A stretch of DNA of 64,000 nt from NCBI RefSeq assembly GCF_900090315.1, contig NZ_FMHZ01000002.1:1342501-1406500 (forward strand), written 5' to 3'. Position numbers and translations under genes: made by a program. This DNA comes from Micromonospora citrea. GTDB taxonomy: Bacteria > Actinomycetota > Actinomycetes > Mycobacteriales > Micromonosporaceae. Below, in pieces: positions 59,811-64,000 of this stretch (the first letter of the stretch is position 1; the number at the start of each line of letters is the position of its first letter). The notes under the pieces are model-generated. The model was given only the letters and a program-made list of their open reading frames with translations. It was not told where the DNA came from and ran no database searches.

Positions 59811-61170
59811 CCGGGAACCAGAGGCCGGCGACCAGGCCGCGCGGCTCGCCCCGGCGCATGGTGAGCCGCCCGTCGGAGGCGTCGACCAGCACGGCGACGA
59901 TGGTGAGGCCCAGCCCGGCGCCGTCGACGTTCTGCACCTCCGGCGCCCGCCAGAACCGCTCGGTCGCCTGGCCGAGCTGGCTCTCGGTCATGCCGGGGCC
60001 GGTGTCCCGGACCTCCAGGGCGGTCCCGCCCTCGTGGTGCCGCACGGCCACCGTCACCTCCCCGCCGGCGCCGCTGAACTTCACCGCGTTGTCGATCAGC
60101 GCGTCCAGGGCCTGGTCGATGGCGGTCGGCACGGTCCGCGCGTACGCCGGGGAGTCGCCCGCCGTCAGCCGGAGGGTGACCGACCGGTGCCGGGCGAGCG
60201 GCTCCCACGCGGCGACCCGGGACGCGGCCACGGCCGCCGCGTCGACGGTGACCCGCTGGTTCTCCCGCCGTTCGGCGCGGGCCAGGGTGAGCAGCGCGTC
60301 CAGCACCAGGGCGAGCCGGTCCGTCTCCTCCAGGGCCAGCCGGTGCTCGGCCCGCCCGTCCGGGTCGGTCAGGCTGGGTCCAAGCTCCTCCACCCGCAGC
60401 CGCAGCGCGGTCAGCGGGTTGCGCAGCTGGTGGCTGGCGTGCGCGACGAACGCGCGCTGCCGGTCCATCACGTCGGAGACCACGTCGGCCATGTGGTTGA
60501 AGCTGGCCGCCAGCCGGCGCAGCTCCGGCGGGCCGAGCCGGTGCTGCACGCGGGCGCCGCGGTCGCCCTCGGCGATCTCGTGGGTGACCGCGTCCAGCTC
60601 GGTGACCGGCCGCAGCACCCAGCCGGCCAACCCGAACGCGGTGAGCACGCAGGCCAGCACGGCGAGCAGACCCGTGCCGGCCAGCAGCAGCCACCAGAGC
60701 GTGACGGCGCGCCGGACGTCGTCGGTCGGGGTGGCCGTGACCACCGCGCCGAGCACCTCACCGCCGTCGTTGATCGGCACCGCCACCACGATCGGCCGGT
60801 CGACCCAGGGCCAGACCGATTCCGGCCCGCTGGACTGCTGGCCGGAGAGCGCCGTGTCGAGCGCGGCGCGGGTCCCGCCGGCCGGCCGCCAGTTCTCCGA
60901 GGCCGCCACCGTCCGGCGTTCCCGGTCGACCACCGCGGCGCCGATCCCGTAGAGGTCGTCGTAGCTGCGCAGCTCGTTGTCGAGCGGGCCGGGGGTCCCG
61001 CCGCGCAGCGCCGGGCCGGCCAGCGAGGCGAACCGGGTGGCGTCGGCGAGCCGGTCGGCGCGCACCCGGTCGGTCTCGCGGGTCGCCAGGGTGGCCGCGA
61101 GCGGGGTCTCCAGCGCGATCAGCACCAGCACCATGAGCAGCAGGTAGCTGATCACCAGCCGACGTCGCAC
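59740..61170 (-). CDS. Sensor histidine kinase
   Basis: 476 aa. TM1 at residues 7-29, an extracytoplasmic domain of about 125 residues, TM2 at 156-184, HAMP at 185-236, and the HisKA phosphoacceptor H247 (FVAHASHQLRNPLTALRLR). The HATPase domain has IDNAVKFSG (N box), RDTGPGM (G1) and GAGLGLTIV (G2). All catalytic boxes are intact. The extracytoplasmic domain is dCache/PDC-like in size and may contact the adjacent TAXI lipoprotein. The C-terminal APAGEGVPALADPASR is encoded by a tandem repeat and is probably non-functional. It starts 9 bp after the regulator stop. Confidence 0.92.
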   Translation of the reverse strand: MRRRLVISYLLLMVLVLIALETPLAATLATRETDRVRADRLADATRFASLAGPALRGGTPGPLDNELRSYDDLYGIGAAVVDRERRTVAASENWRPAGGTRAALDTALSGQQSSGPESVWPWVDRPIVVAVPINDGGEVLGAVVTATPTDDVRRAVTLWWLLLAGTGLLAVLACVLTAFGLAGWVLRPVTELDAVTHEIAEGDRGARVQHRLGPPELRRLAASFNHMADVVSDVMDRQRAFVAHASHQLRNPLTALRLRVEELGPSLTDPDGRAEHRLALEETDRLALVLDALLTLARAERRENQRVTVDAAAVAASRVAAWEPLARHRSVTLRLTAGDSPAYARTVPTAIDQALDALIDNAVKFSGAGGEVTVAVRHHEGGTALEVRDTGPGMTESQLGQATERFWRAPEVQNVDGAGLGLTIVAVLVDASDGRLTMRRGEPRGLVAGLWFPAPTDPPDAPAGEGVPALADPASR

Positions 61171-61179
61171 GGCGTCGCC

Positions 61180-61836
61180 TCACTCGCCGCGCAGCCGGTA
61201 GCCGACCCCGCGGACGGTCTCCACGAGGCGGGGGTCACCCAGCTTGCCGCGCAGCGACCCGACGTGCACCTCCACGGTGTGCCCGTCGCCCCAGGTGGTG
61301 CCCCAGGCGTCCAGCAGGATCCGCTCGCGGGGCACCGCCACCCCGGGCTGCCGGGCCAGGGAGAGCATGACGTCGAACTCCTTGCGGGTCAGCGCCACCG
61401 GCCGGCCGTCCACGGCCACCGTCCGCGCGGCCACGTCGATGCGTACGGGCCCGACGTCGATGAGGTTGCGCTCGGGCACCGTGTGCGCCGCCCGGCGCAG
61501 CACCGCCTCGATGCGCGCCTGCAGCTCCGTCATGGAGAAGGGCTTGACCACGTAGTCGTCCGCGCCCAACCGCAGGCCGAGCACCCGGTCGCGTTCCTCG
61601 CCCCGGGCGGTCACCGCGATGATGCCGAGCTGGCTGCTGCGCCGGCGCAGCTCCCGGCACAGGTCGGTGCCGTCCCCGTCGGGCAGGGTCAGGTCGAGCA
61701 GCACGAGGTCGCAGGGGGCGGCGGCAAGGGCGGCGGCGACGGTCGCCGCGTGCTCCACCTCGTAGCCGCGGCGGGTGAGCGCGGAGGAGAGCGCGGCGGC
61801 CACCCGGCAGTCGTCCTCGACCAGCAGGATGCGCAC
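61180..61836 (-). CDS. OmpR-family response regulator
   Basis: 218 aa. Receiver domain with phosphoacceptor D48 (VLLDLTLPDGDG), T/S and K residues (AVTARGEERD, VKPFS), then an OmpR-type winged helix with the recognition segment (DGHTVEVHVGSLRGKLG and VRGVGYRL). The GTG start is at 61836. First gene of the two-component operon with the kinase. Target genes unknown; the nearby TAXI lipoprotein gene is a candidate. Confidence 0.94.
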   Translation of the reverse strand: MRILLVEDDCRVAAALSSALTRRGYEVEHAATVAAALAAAPCDLVLLDLTLPDGDGTDLCRELRRRSSQLGIIAVTARGEERDRVLGLRLGADDYVVKPFSMTELQARIEAVLRRAAHTVPERNLIDVGPVRIDVAARTVAVDGRPVALTRKEFDVMLSLARQPGVAVPRERILLDAWGTTWGDGHTVEVHVGSLRGKLGDPRLVETVRGVGYRLRGE

Positions 61837-61958
61837 CCGGGGCCCCCATTCGTCGGTTCGTCGACCCGAATGGTGGCAGAAGCCGGCCCGGAGCGGGAGG
61901 GTAGGCCCCGCGTCGACCGCGCACAGCGCGCCCGGGGCATCGACGGGCCGGGGTTCAA

Positions 61959-62047
61959 AGCCCGAAGACGTCGTCGGCGGGCCGAGGGTCAGAGCCCGAA
62001 GACGTCGTCGGCGGGCCGAGGGTCAGAGCCCGAAGACCTCGTCGGCG
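61959..62047. repeat. 34-bp tandem repeat copying the 3' end of the next gene
   Basis: Units at 61959, 61993 and 62027, beginning AGCCCGAAGACGTCGTCGGC. The third is the end of the coding sequence of the - strand gene at 62023-62334; each extra unit repeats its last codons and stop. Confidence 0.85.
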
Positions 62048-62334
62048 GCGGCGTCCCGCACGCCGTCGACGAAGCCCCGGAACCCGGGGTCGTGGTGGCT
62101 GGCCGGCACGCTCGTGACGTTCTCGCCGGTGGCCTGGGTGACCGCGTCGACCAGGGGCGGGTAGTCGAGTTCGGCGTCGCCCAGGGTGTCGTCGTCGGCC
62201 TGACCCAGGTTGATCACGTGTTGCACGTCCTCGGTCGGGGTGTCCGGGTCGCCGGCCCACTCGCCGCCGGCCCGGTAGCACTCGTCGTACAGCGCGCGCT
62301 GGCCGTCGGTCCAGTCGTCGTCGTAGCTCTCCAT
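62023..62334 (-). CDS. Small acidic hypothetical protein, 103 aa
   Basis: Strongly acidic (MESYDDDWTDGQRALYDECY; QADDDTLGDAELDYPPLVDA) and soluble. No domain recognised. The ATG start follows a GGAGGGGTGGGCG Shine-Dalgarno region, a good one. The C-terminal DEVFGL is repeated downstream as out-of-gene copies (34-bp tandem repeat). Codon use is normal. It lies between the response regulator and a DUF952 gene. Confidence 0.72.
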   Translation of the reverse strand: MESYDDDWTDGQRALYDECYRAGGEWAGDPDTPTEDVQHVINLGQADDDTLGDAELDYPPLVDAVTQATGENVTSVPASHHDPGFRGFVDGVRDAAADEVFGL

Positions 62335-62442
62335 CGCCCACCCCTCCACGCGGCCGCTCCCACCTGAGAGCATGCCGGGCGGCGGGGCACCGGAGCGGCC
62401 GTACCGCCGGAAAACCGGGCCGGCCGTGCGTAGGCTGCCGGG

Positions 62443-62781
62443 ATGATCTACAAGCTGCTGACGACCGTCGAGTGGGACGATGCGCTGGCCGCGGGGCACT
62501 TCGCCGGCACCGCCATGGACGCGCAGTCCGGGTTCATCCACCTTTCCGGGCCGGACCAGGTGGTCGAGACGGCCCGGCGGGTCTTCACCGGCGCCACCGG
62601 GCTGACCCTGCTCACCGTCGACCCGGCCCGGCTCGGCGACGCGCTGCGCTGGGAGCCCTCGCGCGGCGGCGCGCTCTTCCCCCACCTCTACGGGCCGCTG
62701 CCGGTGCCGGCCGTGGTGGCCGCCGCCGCGCTGCCGGCGGACGTGCCCGTCGCCGACGCGGTGGCGGCGTTGCTGCCCTGA
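62443..62781 (+). CDS. DUF952 domain-containing protein
   Basis: 112 aa, the usual size of this family. Starts MIYKLLTTVEWDDALAAGHF and carries GFIHLSGPDQVVETARRVF and GALFPHLYGPLPVPAV, the conserved stretch. The fold resembles ADP-ribosyltransferase/RolB-like small proteins but the function is unknown. ATG start, monocistronic by spacing. Confidence 0.88.
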   Translation: MIYKLLTTVEWDDALAAGHFAGTAMDAQSGFIHLSGPDQVVETARRVFTGATGLTLLTVDPARLGDALRWEPSRGGALFPHLYGPLPVPAVVAAAALPADVPVADAVAALLP

Positions 62782-62944
62782 GCGGGTCGATATGCTACGC
62801 CGAGTCCGCGCGCCCCGGCCCCACTTCCGTGCCCGGGGCCGGCGCGGCAGCCCGGATCCGCGCGGCCGGCCGCCGCTCGCGGCGCACGCCGAACGCGGGT
62901 CACCGACGGCGCCCGGCGCGCCCTGCGAGCATGCGAGTTGAAGG

Positions 62945-63490
62945 ATGACTGACAGCAGTTCCCCGTCCCCCTCGGTCTTCGTCCACCCGACGGCCGACGT
63001 CGAGGAGGGTGCCCGGGTCGGCGACGGCACCAAGGTCTGGCACCTGGCCCACATCCGGTCCACCGCCCAGGTGGGCGCCGGCTGCGTCATCGGCCGCAAC
63101 GTCTACGTCGACGCCGGCGTCACGGTCGGCGACCTGGTCAAGATCCAGAACAACGTCTCCGTCTACCAGGGCGTGACCCTGGAGGACGAGGTGTTCGTCG
63201 GGCCGTGCGCGGTCTTCACCAACGACTTCCGGCCCCGGGCGCAGAACCCGGACTGGAAGATCACCCCGACCGTGGTCCGCCGGGGCGCCTCGATCGGCGC
63301 GAACGCGACCCTGGTCTGCGGCATCGAGGTGGGCGAGTACGCGATGATCGCCGCGGGTTCCGTGGTCACCAGGGACGTGGCGCCGTACCAGCTCGTGGCG
63401 GGCAACCCGGCGCGGCCGAAGGGCTGGGTCGACGAGCGGGGCGAGGTCGTCTCCCGCGACGTGGACGCCCCGCCGCAGCGGCAGGGCTGA
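62945..63490 (+). CDS. Left-handed beta-helix acetyltransferase (WbpD-like)
   Basis: 181 aa of hexapeptide repeats: VFVHPTADVEEGARVGDG, KIQNNVSVYQGVTLEDEVFVGPC, FTNDFRPRAQ and GIEVGEYAMIAAGSVVTRDV. The NNVSVYQGV and FTNDFRPRA blocks match UDP-2-acetamido-3-amino-2,3-dideoxy-glucuronate N-acetyltransferases (WbpD) and related sugar acetyltransferases. The dehydrogenase and aminotransferase partners (WbpB/E) are not in the window; they may lie to the right or the enzyme may act elsewhere. ATG start with GAAGGATG context. Confidence 0.86.
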   Translation: MTDSSSPSPSVFVHPTADVEEGARVGDGTKVWHLAHIRSTAQVGAGCVIGRNVYVDAGVTVGDLVKIQNNVSVYQGVTLEDEVFVGPCAVFTNDFRPRAQNPDWKITPTVVRRGASIGANATLVCGIEVGEYAMIAAGSVVTRDVAPYQLVAGNPARPKGWVDERGEVVSRDVDAPPQRQG

Positions 63491-63500
63491 TCCCCCGACG

Positions 63501-63540
63501 ACGAACGGCGGTGGACGGGCCCCCGTCCACCGCCGTTCGT
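63501..63540. terminator. Bidirectional terminator, 19-bp perfect stem
   Basis: ACGAACGGCGGTGGACGGG (63501-63519) pairs with 63522-63540. It lies between convergent genes, 11 bp past the acetyltransferase stop and 11 bp before the next stop. Confidence 0.85.
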
Positions 63541-63550
63541 GCGTCCGCGC

Positions 63551-64000
63551 TCAGCGGCAGAGCCGGCCGATCTCCTCCCGGAACCGCTCCATCGGGTTCG
63601 CCTCCGCCGGGCCGAGCAGGTAGGTCTTGAGCTCGCGCCGGGCCTCGGTCATCGGGTCGTCGCCGGCCCGGGTCACCGACACGATCTTCTCCAGCTCGCC
63701 GCAGTCGCGAGAGAGCAGGTACGCGGCCCGCGACGTCGGGTACTCCCGGCGGAACTCGTCCTCGGGCAGGCCGCCCGGGTTGGCCACCACGTACGGCCGC
63801 TGGCTCTGCACGAAGTCGGAGACCACACTGGACACGTCGCTGATCAGCAGGTCGGTCTGGTTGAAGCAGTCGAACAGCGCGGGCGTCCGGCCGGTCACCA
63901 CGAGGTGCCGCGTGCCGTCCAGGGAGCGGGCGTCGGGGTCGCCGCCCGCGGCGCGGATCCGCTCCACGATCCGCTCGTGCACCGCCTTGGCCTCCTTCGA
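63551..64000 (-). CDS. TagB/SpsB-like CDP-glycerol glycerophosphotransferase, C-terminal part (truncated by window edge)
   Basis: 150 codons, open to the right edge. The sequence LFDCFNQTDLLISDVSSVVSDFVQSQRPYVVANPGG is the conserved C-terminal block of CDP-glycerol:poly(glycerophosphate) transferases and related polymer synthases; DVSSVVSDF is the key motif. The enzyme probably adds a phosphopolyol or sugar-phosphate to an envelope polymer. The exact product cannot be judged from the fragment. With the adjacent sugar acetyltransferase it suggests a second envelope glycopolymer locus to the right. Confidence 0.85.
   Translation of the reverse strand, partial: SKEAKAVHERIVERIRAAGGDPDARSLDGTRHLVVTGRTPALFDCFNQTDLLISDVSSVVSDFVQSQRPYVVANPGGLPEDEFRREYPTSRAAYLLSRDCGELEKIVSVTRAGDDPMTEARRELKTYLLGPAEANPMERFREEIGRLCR

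Overview
The window is high-GC actinobacterial chromosome, most likely Micromonosporaceae (Micromonospora-like). The evidence is G/C-saturated third codon positions, many GTG/TTG starts, 4-bp stop/start overlaps, a three-gene succinate dehydrogenase operon, the GlgE alpha-glucan pathway and actinobacterial families throughout. The genus is inferred from protein resemblance, not proven. No rRNA, tRNA or CRISPR array was seen.

Layout. 1-17.5 kb is housekeeping: the 3' part of hrpA, a LysR regulator divergent from sdhCAB, a repeat-filled gap, a Zn-alcohol dehydrogenase/SDR pair, a Tat-exported class A beta-lactamase-like protein, a metallo-beta-lactamase-fold hydrolase, a dNTP triphosphohydrolase and the RNA-binding protein Tex. 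18.2-19.6 kb holds a small hypothetical gene convergent with a DUF389 membrane protein.

19.8-37.7 kb is a surface-glycan locus. Four + strand genes (phosphoglycosyl transferase, aminotransferase, acetyltransferase, membrane 4,6-dehydratase) match the PglC/E/D/F set for UDP-N,N'-diacetylbacillosamine and its transfer to a polyprenyl phosphate. Four - strand genes (CapG-like 2-epimerase, WbuB-like glycosyltransferase, CapF-like, CapE-like) match UDP-N-acetyl-L-fucosamine synthesis and transfer. A Wzy/ligase-like membrane protein, three further glycosyltransferases, a Wzx-like flippase and two paralogous sugar epimerases complete what looks like a lipid-linked oligosaccharide pathway.

37.9-51.7 kb carries an NAD kinase and alpha-glucan metabolism: pgm, glgC, glgM, glgE and glgB. 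Between glgM and glgE lies about 3.8 kb of accessory DNA with two vapC-type toxin remnants, a Uma2-family nuclease, an XRE regulator with a one-helix membrane protein, a mini-GntR regulator and repeats.

51.8-64 kb holds a secreted GHL10-type glycosidase, an App1-like phosphatase, a GT-C-like membrane protein, a YaaA protein, a TAXI-type lipoprotein beside an OmpR-type two-component system, two small proteins, a left-handed beta-helix acetyltransferase and the end of a TagB/SpsB-like transferase. The last two hint at a second envelope-polymer locus beyond the right edge.

The most unusual non-coding signal is a dispersed palindromic element found at four intergenic sites (about 8.2, 17.8, 39.1 and 47.3 kb). 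It combines inverted arms with one or two copies of a 19-bp core, and each copy lies within about 75 bp of short tandem repeats.
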